From: an uncultured Acidobacteriaceae bacterium
GTDB lineage: Bacteria; Acidobacteriota; Terriglobia; Terriglobales; Acidobacteriaceae
Reading direction: 5' to 3'
NCBI GenBank assembly: GCA_903849645.1
Contig: CAINJJ010000050.1
Coordinates: 28,025-92,024, forward strand
Length of the DNA: 64,000 bases
Shown piece after piece: positions 38,009 through 48,709 of the stretch. Numbering within the stretch: position 1 is the first letter of the stretch; each line of letters starts with the position of its first letter. Below the pieces are notes generated by a model that was not told the origin of the DNA, made no database searches, and was given only the letters and a program-made list of their open reading frames with translations. A program made the translations under genes and the position numbers.

Positions 38009-38875
38009 ATGATAGACATCCATCAGCACCTCATCTACGGCGTGGACGACGGCTCGCCCGATCTGGAAACCTCCCTCGCCATGGCCGAGGAAGCCATCAA
38101 GGACGGCATCACCCACGTCGTCTGCACTCCGCACGCCAGTGATGTCTATCCCTTTGACATCCCCTTGATTGAGTCCCGTTACGCCGAACTGCGCGACCGG
38201 CTCCAGGGCCGCCTCGACCTGAGCCTGGGCTGCGACTTTCACCTCACCGCGGACAACGTCTTCGACGCCGTCGCCCACCCGCTCCGCTACTCGGTCAACA
38301 ACAAGGGCTACCTGCTGATCGAGTTCGCCAACATGGCCATTCCGCCTCAAATGTCCGACGCGCTTTTCATGCTCCAGTCCGCCGGCTACACGCTCATCGT
38401 CACCCACCCCGAGCGCTATCCCGTCCTTTTGAACCAGCCCGAACTCCTGGCCGAGTGGGTGCAGAAGGGATGCCTGGTCCAGGTGACAGCCAGTTCCCTC
38501 TACGGCCGCTTCGGCAAGATGGCCGAGGCCTTCTCCAACGAACTGCTGGAGCGCAACTGGATCCACTTCCTCGCCACCGACGCCCACAACATCAAATGGC
38601 GTCAGCCGCACCTGCGCCACGGCTACGAATACGTCGCCAGCAAAGCTGGAGAAGAAGCCGCCCGCCGCCTCTGCCTCACCAATGCCCAGGCTGTGCTCAC
38701 CGGCGCAAGGCTCCCTGACCAGCCCGAACCCATCGGACTCTGGGACAAGCGCCCGCTCAAGTTCTCCGTAAAGAAGTTCGCCGGCGCCGCCCGCAAAGAC
38801 GACTCCAGCCATCTGCGCCACGACGCGTCACAGACCGGCGCTCCAGGCTTCTGGAAACGCCTCTTCTCGCGCTGA
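38009..38875 (+). CDS. CpsB/YwqE-type tyrosine-protein phosphatase (PHP fold)
   Basis: A 288-residue PHP-family protein. The motif MIDIHQHLIYGVDDGSPDL near the N-terminus carries metal-binding His and Asp, followed by THVVCTPHAS, IVTHPERY and FLATDAHNI, which complete the three-metal site. CpsB/YwqE members remove phosphate from tyrosine kinases that control capsule export. No kinase is adjacent. The last 40 residues are basic and may be a flexible tail. It starts 30 nt after purQ, possibly by chance. Confidence 0.88.
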   Translation: MIDIHQHLIYGVDDGSPDLETSLAMAEEAIKDGITHVVCTPHASDVYPFDIPLIESRYAELRDRLQGRLDLSLGCDFHLTADNVFDAVAHPLRYSVNNKGYLLIEFANMAIPPQMSDALFMLQSAGYTLIVTHPERYPVLLNQPELLAEWVQKGCLVQVTASSLYGRFGKMAEAFSNELLERNWIHFLATDAHNIKWRQPHLRHGYEYVASKAGEEAARRLCLTNAQAVLTGARLPDQPEPIGLWDKRPLKFSVKKFAGAARKDDSSHLRHDASQTGAPGFWKRLFSR

Positions 38876-38918
38876 GCGGGCGGCGTCAACCGCTCAAATG
38901 GTTGCCTGTGTCTTGAAT

Positions 38919-39080
38919 GGGCACGACTTCAGTCCTGCCGGAAATAGCCCAGAAGTGACGTGGGCCTTACAGGCTGCCGAAAAAGGCCTGTCTCTGGGGA
39001 TGAAGCCTAAAAAGCATGCCCCCAGGGGCTGAAGCCCAGTGGATTTGATTGGCTTTGGCGGCACCACTGAAGTCGTGCCC
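38919..39080. mobile_element. MITE-like element with 15-bp terminal inverted repeats
   Basis: A 162-bp non-coding stretch bounded by GGGCACGACTTCAGT (38919-38933) and its exact complement ACTGAAGTCGTGCCC (39066-39080). Inside are further partial palindromes such as AGGGGCTGAAGCCC. The right end and following TGACACTTC match, inverted, the end of the 52-bp repeat array at 26466-26492. No transposase and no clear target-site duplication were seen, so it may be a REP-like or MITE-like family. Confidence 0.6.
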
Positions 39081-39157
39081 TGACACTTCATGCCTTCCCC
39101 ATCGAGTTCTCCCGCAGCCCGTTTTGCCCCTGAGCGTCCGAACTCTGAATTCAGATC

Positions 39158-39895
39158 CTAAAGTCCCAGCCCGCCGTCCACGGCCAGCACCTGCCCGGTG
39201 ATGAAATGCGGCCCCGTCGCAAAAAACAAGACCGCCTCCGCCACATCGTCCGCGCTTCCGTTGGCTTGCATCGGGGTCTTGGCGGCAAAGCGGGCCGCCC
39301 GCGCGCTCGCCTCTTCGCCCAGATCAATCCACCCAGGCGCAACGCAGTTCACGCTCACCTCGGGCGCAAAGGCCTTGGCCATGGCCTGGGTCAGCATGTG
39401 CAGCGCGGCCTTGGAGGCGCAGTAGTGGGCATGGCCGGCCCAGGCATGAATTCCGCCCAGGGAGCCAATGTTGACAATGCGGCCCCGTCCCGCGCGCAGA
39501 TGCGGCAAAGCCTCACGGGCCACCAGAAAAGGCCCCCGGGTGTTGGTCTCGAAGACCGCATCCCATTGGCCCAGGCTCAGGTTGTCCAGGGGAGCCGACT
39601 CGAAGACCGCGGCGTTGTTCACCAGCAGGTCGAGCCGCCCAAATTTGCCGACAACCCCAGAAACCGCCGCGCAAACGGAGCCTTCTGAACGCACATCGCA
39701 CTCCAGAGCGACCGCGCGCACACCGAGATTTTCAATGTCCTGCGCGGTCCTGAGGGCATCTTCACCCGAGGTCCTGAAGGTTACAGCAACGTCTGCCCCC
39801 GCCTGTGCAAGGGCCAATGCAATGGCGCGCCCAATCCGCCGGGCGCCTCCTGTAACCAGTGCCGTTTTGCCGCTCAGAGGTTGGGATGTCTTCAC
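39158..39895 (-). CDS. Short-chain dehydrogenase/reductase (FabG/pteridine reductase-like)
   Basis: A 245-residue SDR enzyme. TGGARRIGRAIALALAQAG is the NAD(P)-binding loop with the Arg-Arg seen in pteridine reductase-like members, NNAAVFES follows, then Ser of IVNIGSLGG and the active Y-x3-K as HYCASKAAL. The C-terminal ITGQVLAVDGGLGL is typical. It reduces or oxidises a small alcohol or ketone, substrate unknown. The start is GTG at 39895. It sits alone, downstream of the small secreted regulatory-domain gene on the same strand. Confidence 0.88.
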   Translation of the reverse strand: MKTSQPLSGKTALVTGGARRIGRAIALALAQAGADVAVTFRTSGEDALRTAQDIENLGVRAVALECDVRSEGSVCAAVSGVVGKFGRLDLLVNNAAVFESAPLDNLSLGQWDAVFETNTRGPFLVAREALPHLRAGRGRIVNIGSLGGIHAWAGHAHYCASKAALHMLTQAMAKAFAPEVSVNCVAPGWIDLGEEASARAARFAAKTPMQANGSADDVAEAVLFFATGPHFITGQVLAVDGGLGL

Positions 39896-39962
39896 AGGCG
39901 GGACCCGGTCCTTGGCGTCAAAGCATTCAATGAAATCAGGCCCAAAAAACCGCAGGGCTGGC

Positions 39963-40454
39963 CTACCTGGGCGCGGGCGTTGTGGCGGGCTTGTCTTTGG
40001 CCGGGGGCGCGTCCTTGTCCGGGGCCGCGGCTTCGGGGTGACTCTTGTAGATGGAATACTGCTCGCCCGGTCGCTTCATCCGGACTTCGATCGCCATCGC
40101 GTCCTTGTCGATCTTGAAGTCGTCGCCATAGGTCTGGAACCCCTTGGCAATGATCTGCAAACGCACCTCGCTGCCCATGGGCAGAACATCGATGGCGGCC
40201 TTGCCGTCCTCGTTGGACTTCAGTTCCATGTTGCCCTTGTCGCCCACAAGATGAAAGATCACCGCCGCATTCTCCACCGGCTTGCCGTTCACGTCCCGCA
40301 GCACCGTGATCTCGATGCGCGAGGTAGGGGGGGGAGACTTGTACTTGCGGCCGCGCTTGTGGTTGTCCTGCCCGGCGCCGGCCGGGAAAGACGTGAGAAG
40401 CAGACCGCAAAGGGCCACGAAGAGGCTGAGTCGGAAAAGGGACTTGCGAACCAT
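39963..40454 (-). CDS. Secreted carboxypeptidase-regulatory-like domain protein
   Basis: A 163-residue exported protein. After a signal peptide (FVALCGLLLTSFPAGAG) is a basic stretch HKRGRKYKSPPP, then one Ig-like carboxypeptidase-regulatory fold with IEITVLRDVNGKPVENAAVIFHL and GKAAIDVLPMGSEVRLQIIAKGFQ. The end is Lys/Pro/Ala-rich. The fold is common as an N-terminal part of TonB receptors here, but this protein is a lone domain. Role unknown. Confidence 0.72.
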   Translation of the reverse strand: MVRKSLFRLSLFVALCGLLLTSFPAGAGQDNHKRGRKYKSPPPTSRIEITVLRDVNGKPVENAAVIFHLVGDKGNMELKSNEDGKAAIDVLPMGSEVRLQIIAKGFQTYGDDFKIDKDAMAIEVRMKRPGEQYSIYKSHPEAAAPDKDAPPAKDKPATTPAPR

Positions 40455-40548
40455 GACTAGATTCTATCGCTTCGCCCTCTGGCCAAGGAACCGGCCGCCC
40501 CCCTATCATCGGCTCCAGAGCAGTTCGGGCCAACCAAGGCGGCGCACC

Positions 40549-40914
40549 ATGGCAAACTCGACCGTTGAACAGCAAGAGCGACAGCTACGGGCGCTGTTCG
40601 CCGTCAAGCTGGCTCACACGGCCATCTGGGCCTTTCTCGTACTGTGCATCCTGGGTCTGCCGGCTGCTGCCCTGCTGCGCCGCTTCGACTGGGCACTCGT
40701 GCTGTCGCTGCTCGTGCTGCTGGAGTGCGGCGTCCTTGCTCTCAACCGCGGACGTTGTCCCCTCACCGACGTGGCTGAACGGTTTACCGAGGACCGCAGC
40801 CCGGTCTCGGACATCTACCTCCCGGTCTGGCTCGCCCGCTGGAACAAGCAGATCTTCGGGTCGCTCTTTGTCCTCGGGGCCATTTTCGCGCTTTGGCAAT
40901 GGTGGCGATCATAA
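40549..40914 (+). CDS. Small membrane protein with CPLTDVAERFT motif
   Basis: A 121-residue protein with about three membrane helices (TAIWAFLVLCILGLPAAALL, ALVLSLLVLLECGVLAL and FGSLFVLGAIFALWQW). Between them is RCPLTDVAERFTEDR followed by IYLPVWLARWNKQIFG, a conserved-looking extramembrane motif that recurs in uncharacterised proteins, a little like DUF2784. The track start at 40282 is in the antisense of the preceding gene; ATG 40549 is the natural start. Function unknown. Confidence 0.65.
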   Translation: MANSTVEQQERQLRALFAVKLAHTAIWAFLVLCILGLPAAALLRRFDWALVLSLLVLLECGVLALNRGRCPLTDVAERFTEDRSPVSDIYLPVWLARWNKQIFGSLFVLGAIFALWQWWRS

Positions 40915-41046
40915 ACGCCAGCCCGGAATCCAAAAAGCCGACCCCAAAAAGGCGCCTTGATTGCCGCTTCCCAAGCCCTTTCAACGCCTCACATAATTGA
41001 ATCAAATTAATATGAGTGTGTTCCGCTCATATTTGCGATTCTGGAC

Positions 41047-41075
41047 TTGACAATCGGAGAGAATCTTCCTATCGT
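41047..41075 (+). promoter_or_regulatory. Sigma-70-type promoter of groESL
   Basis: TTGACA (41047-41052) and TATCGT (41070-41075) are separated by exactly 17 nt, about 175 bases before groES. The -10 box runs into the left arm of the CIRCE operator, the usual place for HrcA repression. Confidence 0.8.
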
Positions 41076-41101
41076 TAGCAATTGGAAGGTGAGAGTGCTA
41101 G
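41075..41101 (+). promoter_or_regulatory. CIRCE operator (HrcA site), imperfect
   Basis: TTAGCAATT, nine bases, GAGTGCTAG. The CIRCE consensus is TTAGCACTC-N9-GAGTGCTAA; the left arm has two changes and the right arm one, with the exact N9 spacing. It points to heat-inducible control of groESL by HrcA, whose gene is not in this window. Confidence 0.85.
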
Positions 41102-41249
41102 CAACCCGCTGGCTCAACTGCTTGCTCCGACCTGCACTTGCGTTTCTTTGAAACTCCGGACGGCAGCCTTCGAAGCGCATTTTTCCAAAAAACCACTCAA
41201 CCCCGCGCTCGGGACCAATCTTGGGCGTGTGTGAAGGAGAAGCGACACA

Positions 41250-41561
41250 ATGGCAGCAACCTCTGTAGCAACAACGTTTATCCCCCTCCATGATCGCATT
41301 CTGGTCCGCCGCCTTGAAGAGGGCGAAACCGTTCGCGGCGGCATCATCATCCCCGACAGCGCCAAGGAAAAGCCCCAGGAGGGCGAAGTCATCTCCGTGG
41401 GCAAGGGCAAGTCGAACGACGAAGGAAAGGTTTTCCCGCTCGACGTGAAGGCTGGCGACAAGGTCCTCTTCGGCAAGTACTCCGGCACCGAGATCAAGCT
41501 CGACGGCGAAGAGTTCCTCATCATGCGTGAGGAAGAAGTCCTCGGCATCGTGAAGAAGTAG
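41250..41561 (+). CDS. groES: Co-chaperonin GroES
   Basis: A 103-residue GroES, the lid of the GroEL chamber. [27 protein letters not shown] with the mobile loop, [10 protein letters not shown] and [29 protein letters not shown] are diagnostic. GAAGGAGAAG lies before the ATG. It is the first gene of the CIRCE-controlled groESL unit; groEL follows after a 166-nt spacer with repeated CAGTGAACA pieces. Confidence 0.97.
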   Translation: MAATSVATTFIPLHDRILVRRLEEGETVRGGIIIPDSAKEKPQEGEVISVGKGKSNDEGKVFPLDVKAGDKVLFGKYSGTEIKLDGEEFLIMREEEVLGIVKK

Positions 41562-41573
41562 CTTCCCAGTGGT

Positions 41574-43398
<1,825 letters not shown>

Positions 43399-43483
43399 CA
43401 ACAGTAGTCAGTGAACAGTGGTCGGGGATCAGTAATGATCTGACCGCTGGACCTGATTCCTCCTCACAGGATGCAGTTGAATA

Positions 43484-43519
43484 GCAAAAGGCCTCCAGCT
43501 TTGGCTGGGGGCCTTTTGC
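43484..43519 (+). terminator. Rho-independent terminator of groESL
   Basis: GCAAAAGGCC-T-CCAGC and GCTGG-G-GGCCTTTTGC form a 16-bp stem with one T-G wobble and a 4-nt loop. The 3' arm itself ends in TTTTGCG. It lies about 85 nt after the groEL stop. Confidence 0.88.
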
Positions 43520-43624
43520 GTTCCGGGTCCATTCTTCATTCTGGCAGCGCTATTCGAGAAGCCGACGCTTGCCTGCCGCGCAGGACAAACCGTTCGAGGG
43601 CCCGAAGGGACTGCTCACCGCAAA

Positions 43625-43873
43625 TCAGTCACCCGCAACGGCGGGAGTGTGGATCACCGGACTTACGACACGGGGAGTCATGGACCGCATCCAACCGGCG
43701 GAGAGCCATGCCCTGGGTACGGAAAACTCCGACCAGCCGCAGTCCAGGCAAACCTTGATGTCGGGAGACGGGGTCATGGGCGGATAGCTAAGGGTTCGCG
43801 GGCTGTTGCGATAAAGCCGTATCTCTGCGGGAATCAATGAAACGGACTGCGACTGACATTTCGGACAAGCCAT
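43625..43873 (-). CDS. Small zinc-ribbon protein, unknown function
   Basis: An 82-residue protein with CPKCQSQSVSLIPAE at its start and VCLDCGWSEFSVPRAWL later, a CxxC...CxxC zinc ribbon with about 38 residues between halves. I do not recognise a named family, although the CLDCGWSEF ending is a pattern seen in small acidobacterial proteins. GAGGTG precedes ATG 43873 by five bases. The tail after residue 60 is not conserved in any way I can judge. It is isolated, between groESL and the large receptor gene. Confidence 0.65.
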   Translation of the reverse strand: MACPKCQSQSVSLIPAEIRLYRNSPRTLSYPPMTPSPDIKVCLDCGWSEFSVPRAWLSAGWMRSMTPRVVSPVIHTPAVAGD

Positions 43874-44154
43874 GGCACACCTCGAAAACAGAAGTACAGT
43901 AGACCAAAGTAACGCCGGAGAATTACAAAGACTCTAATCGGGTGAATGGCACTTGTTCAATCGCAAATTTGTGCCATCGCACGATTTTCGTAATTTCCTT
44001 TGGTTTTCAAGCAATTCATTTTCATCACATCATAACCATTTGAATTTATGTAGTATTTCACTCGATCGTTCGCCGCTGCCTGAGGGCGAAAACAGCAATG
44101 ACCTTCGTATCAGCCGACTCCATCTTCCCGCTGATCCGCATCTCGATAATGCAG
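43874..44154. other. AT-rich intergenic region
   Basis: About 280 bases with clearly lower GC than the neighbourhood, including runs such as TTCATTTTCATCACATCATA. GTGCCATCGCACGATTTTCG can form weak stems. No ORF with a start signal, tRNA or repeat family was seen; it may hold the promoter of the small zinc-ribbon gene. Confidence 0.45.
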
Positions 44155-44180
44155 AAAAGGGGCCCGCAAGGAGCCCCTCT
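44155..44180 (-). terminator. Terminator after Oar-like receptor gene
   Basis: On the minus strand GGGGC-TCCTTGCGG-GCCCC is followed by TTTTCTG, 24 nt after the receptor stop. Confidence 0.75.
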
Positions 44181-44203
44181 TTCCGGAGTTCACAGAACTG
44201 TTC

Positions 44204-47200
44204 CTAGTACGTGATGTGAATCCCCATGGTGAAGGCTCTGGCGCCGCCAATGGTGCCGGTGGCCGAGCCAAAATTGGCCGCATTGTTGGGGCAGCCCTTG
44301 GTGGCGCTGATGGCATAAACCGCGGAGCAGGTCCCGGTGCCGACCGGGATCGTCGTCTCAAGCCGTGTCAACTTTCCGGTTCCTTTGGAATAGGGAAGCT
44401 GATCCAGGTTGGCTCTTGTGCTTTCCTGGTCGGTGGCGAGAGGGCTGCTTACAAGCTGACCGTAGTTGATATAGAACGACCCCGGCGTGCAGTTGTAGTA
44501 GTTATCGATCGAAGCCGATGTCGCTGTGTTGGAGCAGGCATAGGGCTGCCGAATCTGCGCCTGATCCTGCGGCACGTCAAGGCTCGTCGTGTTGGTCACA
44601 TTGAATGCATTCAGCTCATACTGAACCGATATCTTCTCGGAGACGTGGAAGCTCTTTCGTACAGAGAGATCAAGCCGCTTTTGCATTGCCTGACGGAAGA
44701 TATTCCGCTGCCCCTTGTTGAATGCGGTCTCGTAGATATCCTGCGGGTCGCTTCCGGTCGATACCGGAACCCCCGAGTCCCCCGGAGTGACGTAGTGGAT
44801 CGCAATCTGGCTGGGGTCAAGCGAAGGAAGGTAGCTGCCCCCCGTCCCGCGAAACGCACCCTTGTTCCCGGTGAGCGCGGATTTCGGATGCTGGGGGTCT
44901 TTGATGCCCAGCACAGGGTTCATCAGGTTCGGATAATCGCCAAAATTCAGGCTCCCGACCGAGCCATAGAACTCATAGAGCGAGAACGGCTCGCCACTCT
45001 GGAGTATCCCCTGGCCGGTGAGGTGCCAGTCGTTGGCGACGTAGGAGGCCAGCGAGTGCGCCTTTGCGGTGTTGGGAACCTCAAACTGGAAGTTGGTGCT
45101 GAAGACGTGCGTGCGATCAAAGTCCGATGAGGACCAGGAGTCGCGCAACTTCTTGGGGTCGTCTCCCGTGAAGAACAAGCCGATGTCGCTCTGCTCATCC
45201 AAGGCGTGACTCCACGTGTAGCTCGCTCCCGCCTGCACATGATGCGACAGCCGCTTTTCAACATGCGCCTCAAGCGCGTCATAGGCTGAGACGCCTGCCG
45301 CCTTGAAGTTCGCGGCATTGGGATTGTAGCCAATGTAGGGAGCCCTGAAGTCCGTGTTGCCGCCGTCGTAGGTGTTCCATTTCTCGCCGGCGATGGGCGT
45401 ATAGGCGTCGACGTTGAAGCCAAGGATGGGATCGTAATAGTTGTAGAGATTGTTCTGATTGAGCACCTGGAAGCCGTAAGTGGCCTTCTCACCCCAGATC
45501 GGACTGCCTGGTGTTGCGATGCCCGGTTCATTCAGAGGGAGCGGCAACACCGAATGCCGTCCCCGATTGCCGGTGTAGCCGAGCGAAACCGCAATCGTAT
45601 CCGTCGGCTGCCACTGCACGTTCAGCGTGTAGTTCATGGTGTACGGCAGGACGTTGTTCTTGTCATAGGCCCCGAAGTTCAAGGTCGGCGAGCAGGCCGT
45701 ATAGTCCAGTGACTGGTTGTCAAATCCATCGCAGTTCTGGAACCCGTAGATCGGGTCCGTTCCCGTCATCACGTTAAGCTGGTTTTGCAGCGCCTGCTTC
45801 ACGCTTCCAGGGTCAGAGTTCGGAGGAATATACGTTCCACCTGCCTTCGCTGTATAGAGGCCCGTGCCCATTGGGTTGGAGAGGGAAAGCGAACCTCCGC
45901 TTCCAATGCCATAACCCACCAGCGGAGCCGACTCCGTCACTCCGAATGGGCCGCCGATGTCGCCGCCCGCGGGCTGGGAAAGATAGGTAAACAACTCGCC
46001 CCGATCGTAGTAGATTCCGCCTCCGCCGCGAATCACGAGATTGCCGTGTTGGGACTTGGGCGACCATGCAAAACCGATGCGCGGCGAGATGCCCCACTGC
46101 CGCCCCTTCAGCGTGGAATCACTCACTCCGGCTGTCGCGTGGTTTTTGTTGTTGCCGGCGACCTCAAACCCGGCGTTGTTGACCGTGAAGCCAAGAGTCG
46201 TATCTCCCTTAACGTCATAGAGCGCTGGATTGAAGTTGAACATGTTGCCGTACTTTTCAGTCAGCCCGCCATGGTAGTCGTAGCGAACGCCCGCGGTGAT
46301 GCTGAGGTTCGGCAGCGCCTGCCATTTGTCCTGCACATACCCGGAGAGTTCGTTGGAGCGGTAGTACCGGTCCGCATTATTGCGGCCGGTCTGGGGGTCG
46401 ATGCTCTCGATCACATCGGCGCTTCGGACCCTGCCCTGAAGAAAGTTGTCAAACGAATTGACCACCATCTGGATGTTGCCATCGCGATTGTTGATGATGT
46501 TCAGTTGTGTGTAGCTGTAGCCGCCTCCCGCGACGATTGTGTGCTGACCCATGGTGAAGATCACGTTCGAGGAGGGATTGAGGCGGTTTTGATAATACCC
46601 CATGTCGGTGAATGAGCTCGCTGGCCCAAGCGCAAGGGCCGGGGAATACTGCGAGCTGTCGCCAAAACTCTTGATCGTGATTCCTGGAAGGCCCGCATTA
46701 AAGTACGCCGGGGAAGACGCATCCTGCACATAGCCCCCGCCAACGCCAAAGTTCCCGCCAGGAGCTGTCTGCTTGAAGAGGCTGTACGAGCCCATCCGGA
46801 CAAACCCCAGCCGTTGCTCCCAGTTGAGTCGCGATCCAATCGAAATCGTGTTGTCGATGGCCGCAACCTGCGATCCGTTCTTCTGCGTCACAGGAAAACC
46901 CGCCGTCTGCGAGTAACCATAAGGCTTCGTGACCGGCGCATCCTGGTAAAAGTACTTGACTGACAGCCTGTCCCTCTTGCTCACGTCGTAGTCCAGAGAA
47001 AGCGTGGCCTGATTCGACGTGAGAACCGAGGTGCCGATCAGGTTCACATTGGGAACCCCATATTGGTACGCGCCATTGCTCTGCGCCGACGGGATGAGGT
47101 ACTGTCCGTTGGGCAGCTTGGCGTTCAACAGCGCCGCCGCGATGGAGTTGACACTCGTCGCGCATTGCGTCGGGTCTGAACAGCCCCAGAGCGCATCCGC

Positions 47201-48370
47201 TGCCAGCAACCCTGCCTGCGAGCGGTCATCTGTCAGGCCCGATGGCACGGTCATCTGCGAAAGGCCGGTCCCCTGGTCCGAATTTGACCGGTGCTGATAG
47301 GCGGCAAAAAGAAACAGCTTGTCCCTGAGCAGGGGCCCACCCGCCGTAAATCCCGTTGACCAGCGATTGATGTACGGGTTGACCATCGAGTGAGGGAAGA
47401 CTCCGACTCCTTGCTGAGCCAGTTGATACGACTGGTTGAAGAAAAATGGCGAGGAGTTAAGACTGTTGTTGGCGTAGCTGCCGTAGACCTGGCCGTGCCA
47501 CTGATTCGTGCCAGTGGAAGTATTGACGTCGATTTGCGCGCCGCTGGTGGCGCCCTGCTGGGCGTCGTACATCGATGCGTTCACGCGCAATTCCTGCATG
47601 AATTCAGGAGGAGGCGAGGGCAGGCTGTTGCCGTTGGATCCGTACACTGAAGTGCCCACCGAAAAGCTGCCGCCGGCCGTCGCGGCGCTGCCGATATTGA
47701 AGTTGTAACGCTGCGAAGTCGAACCGCTGGAACTCTTGCCGTTGAAAAGGTTGGTGGCGTCAACGCCGTTTACCTGGAAGGTGTTGGATGTGTCACGCTG
47801 TCCGTTGGCCCAGATTGGCTGGTTGCCCAGCCCCGAGTTGGAATCCAGGTTGGAGAGCAACTCCGCGTTCACGCCCGGCGTCAGCACAGCAACCTGGGTA
47901 AAGCTCCCTGTGGCAAGCGGGGTCAAATCAATCTGCGCCGCGTCCAGCGTATAACCGTTTGTGGCGTCCGTGGCATTCAGCAGCGGCGTTCCTGTCACCA
48001 GCACCGACTCCGTAGCCTTGCCCACCTTGAGCGTGGCATTGACAGTGGTGGCGCGCGCCTCATGAATCGGAATTGAAGTCAACTGGGTGACCTCGAAGCC
48101 CTCGCGAAACACCTTCACCACATACGTTCCGATGGGAAGATTGAAGATCTGGAAGAAGCCCGTCCCCGGCGTCGTCGTCGTGGCGCTCACATTGATCGCG
48201 GAGTTGGTTGCCGTCACCGTGGCGCCGGCAACCGCCGCTCCCGATGGATCAACCACCGTGCCGTTCAGCGAACCAAGCGTCTGCTGCGCCATGCCGGATT
48301 GACTGCACATCACCATGGCCACCAGAAACAGCAGGCCCTTTGCGATACTCCTCCAGGAAGATCGAGTCAT
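44204..48370 (-). CDS. Oar-like TonB-dependent receptor with carboxypeptidase-regulatory domain
   Basis: A 1388-residue outer-membrane receptor of the kind expanded in Acidobacteriota. After a signal peptide (cleavage near SGMAQ) there is a carboxypeptidase-regulatory domain LNGTVVDPSGAAVAGATVTATN with IFNLPIGTYVVKVFREGF, then a plug-like segment and a very long beta-barrel (many YG-, W- and F-rich strands) ending in AFTMGIHITY. Such proteins probably import large sugars or peptides, but no ligand can be read. ATG 48370 has TGAGGAGAAT just before it; the track start at 48433 is rejected. Upstream is about 340 bases of free DNA. Confidence 0.88.
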   Translation of the reverse strand: MTRSSWRSIAKGLLFLVAMVMCSQSGMAQQTLGSLNGTVVDPSGAAVAGATVTATNSAINVSATTTTPGTGFFQIFNLPIGTYVVKVFREGFEVTQLTSIPIHEARATTVNATLKVGKATESVLVTGTPLLNATDATNGYTLDAAQIDLTPLATGSFTQVAVLTPGVNAELLSNLDSNSGLGNQPIWANGQRDTSNTFQVNGVDATNLFNGKSSSGSTSQRYNFNIGSAATAGGSFSVGTSVYGSNGNSLPSPPPEFMQELRVNASMYDAQQGATSGAQIDVNTSTGTNQWHGQVYGSYANNSLNSSPFFFNQSYQLAQQGVGVFPHSMVNPYINRWSTGFTAGGPLLRDKLFLFAAYQHRSNSDQGTGLSQMTVPSGLTDDRSQAGLLAADALWGCSDPTQCATSVNSIAAALLNAKLPNGQYLIPSAQSNGAYQYGVPNVNLIGTSVLTSNQATLSLDYDVSKRDRLSVKYFYQDAPVTKPYGYSQTAGFPVTQKNGSQVAAIDNTISIGSRLNWEQRLGFVRMGSYSLFKQTAPGGNFGVGGGYVQDASSPAYFNAGLPGITIKSFGDSSQYSPALALGPASSFTDMGYYQNRLNPSSNVIFTMGQHTIVAGGGYSYTQLNIINNRDGNIQMVVNSFDNFLQGRVRSADVIESIDPQTGRNNADRYYRSNELSGYVQDKWQALPNLSITAGVRYDYHGGLTEKYGNMFNFNPALYDVKGDTTLGFTVNNAGFEVAGNNKNHATAGVSDSTLKGRQWGISPRIGFAWSPKSQHGNLVIRGGGGIYYDRGELFTYLSQPAGGDIGGPFGVTESAPLVGYGIGSGGSLSLSNPMGTGLYTAKAGGTYIPPNSDPGSVKQALQNQLNVMTGTDPIYGFQNCDGFDNQSLDYTACSPTLNFGAYDKNNVLPYTMNYTLNVQWQPTDTIAVSLGYTGNRGRHSVLPLPLNEPGIATPGSPIWGEKATYGFQVLNQNNLYNYYDPILGFNVDAYTPIAGEKWNTYDGGNTDFRAPYIGYNPNAANFKAAGVSAYDALEAHVEKRLSHHVQAGASYTWSHALDEQSDIGLFFTGDDPKKLRDSWSSSDFDRTHVFSTNFQFEVPNTAKAHSLASYVANDWHLTGQGILQSGEPFSLYEFYGSVGSLNFGDYPNLMNPVLGIKDPQHPKSALTGNKGAFRGTGGSYLPSLDPSQIAIHYVTPGDSGVPVSTGSDPQDIYETAFNKGQRNIFRQAMQKRLDLSVRKSFHVSEKISVQYELNAFNVTNTTSLDVPQDQAQIRQPYACSNTATSASIDNYYNCTPGSFYINYGQLVSSPLATDQESTRANLDQLPYSKGTGKLTRLETTIPVGTGTCSAVYAISATKGCPNNAANFGSATGTIGGARAFTMGIHITY

Positions 48371-48709
48371 ATTCTCCTCACAGAATGTTGATGGAACGTT
48401 TCGAGATTGCGGGGGGGGCCTGCGGGGATGCATTGGCCCAGTTTCATGATTGTGGGAATCAACCGGAATGGACTCCAGGGTTGATCAATTCCTCACCTTC
48501 AAGTTTGTCCTATCCTGACCATTATCCAAAGCGGAAAATGCTAATTCGCAACGGCTTTGACGCGATGAAATGTGGAAAACGTGGTCATTATCGAGCAACC
48601 AGGCAGGGGTCCTCGATGGCGAGTTTGAGCGTTCTGTACGGAAAGTGTACTCTCGGCTCCTCGAAGGCTTGATTGGGACAATGCAGGTTGCTCTTGTCAC
48701 GGGAAAGAG
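48371..48709. other. Upstream region of Oar-like receptor gene
   Basis: About 340 bases between the receptor start and the stop of the B12-type receptor. On the minus strand TTGCGA and GATAAT occur 19 nt apart (about 48520-48550), a possible but loosely spaced promoter. An eight-G run sits near 48412 (GGGGGGGG). Nothing else was recognised. Confidence 0.4.
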
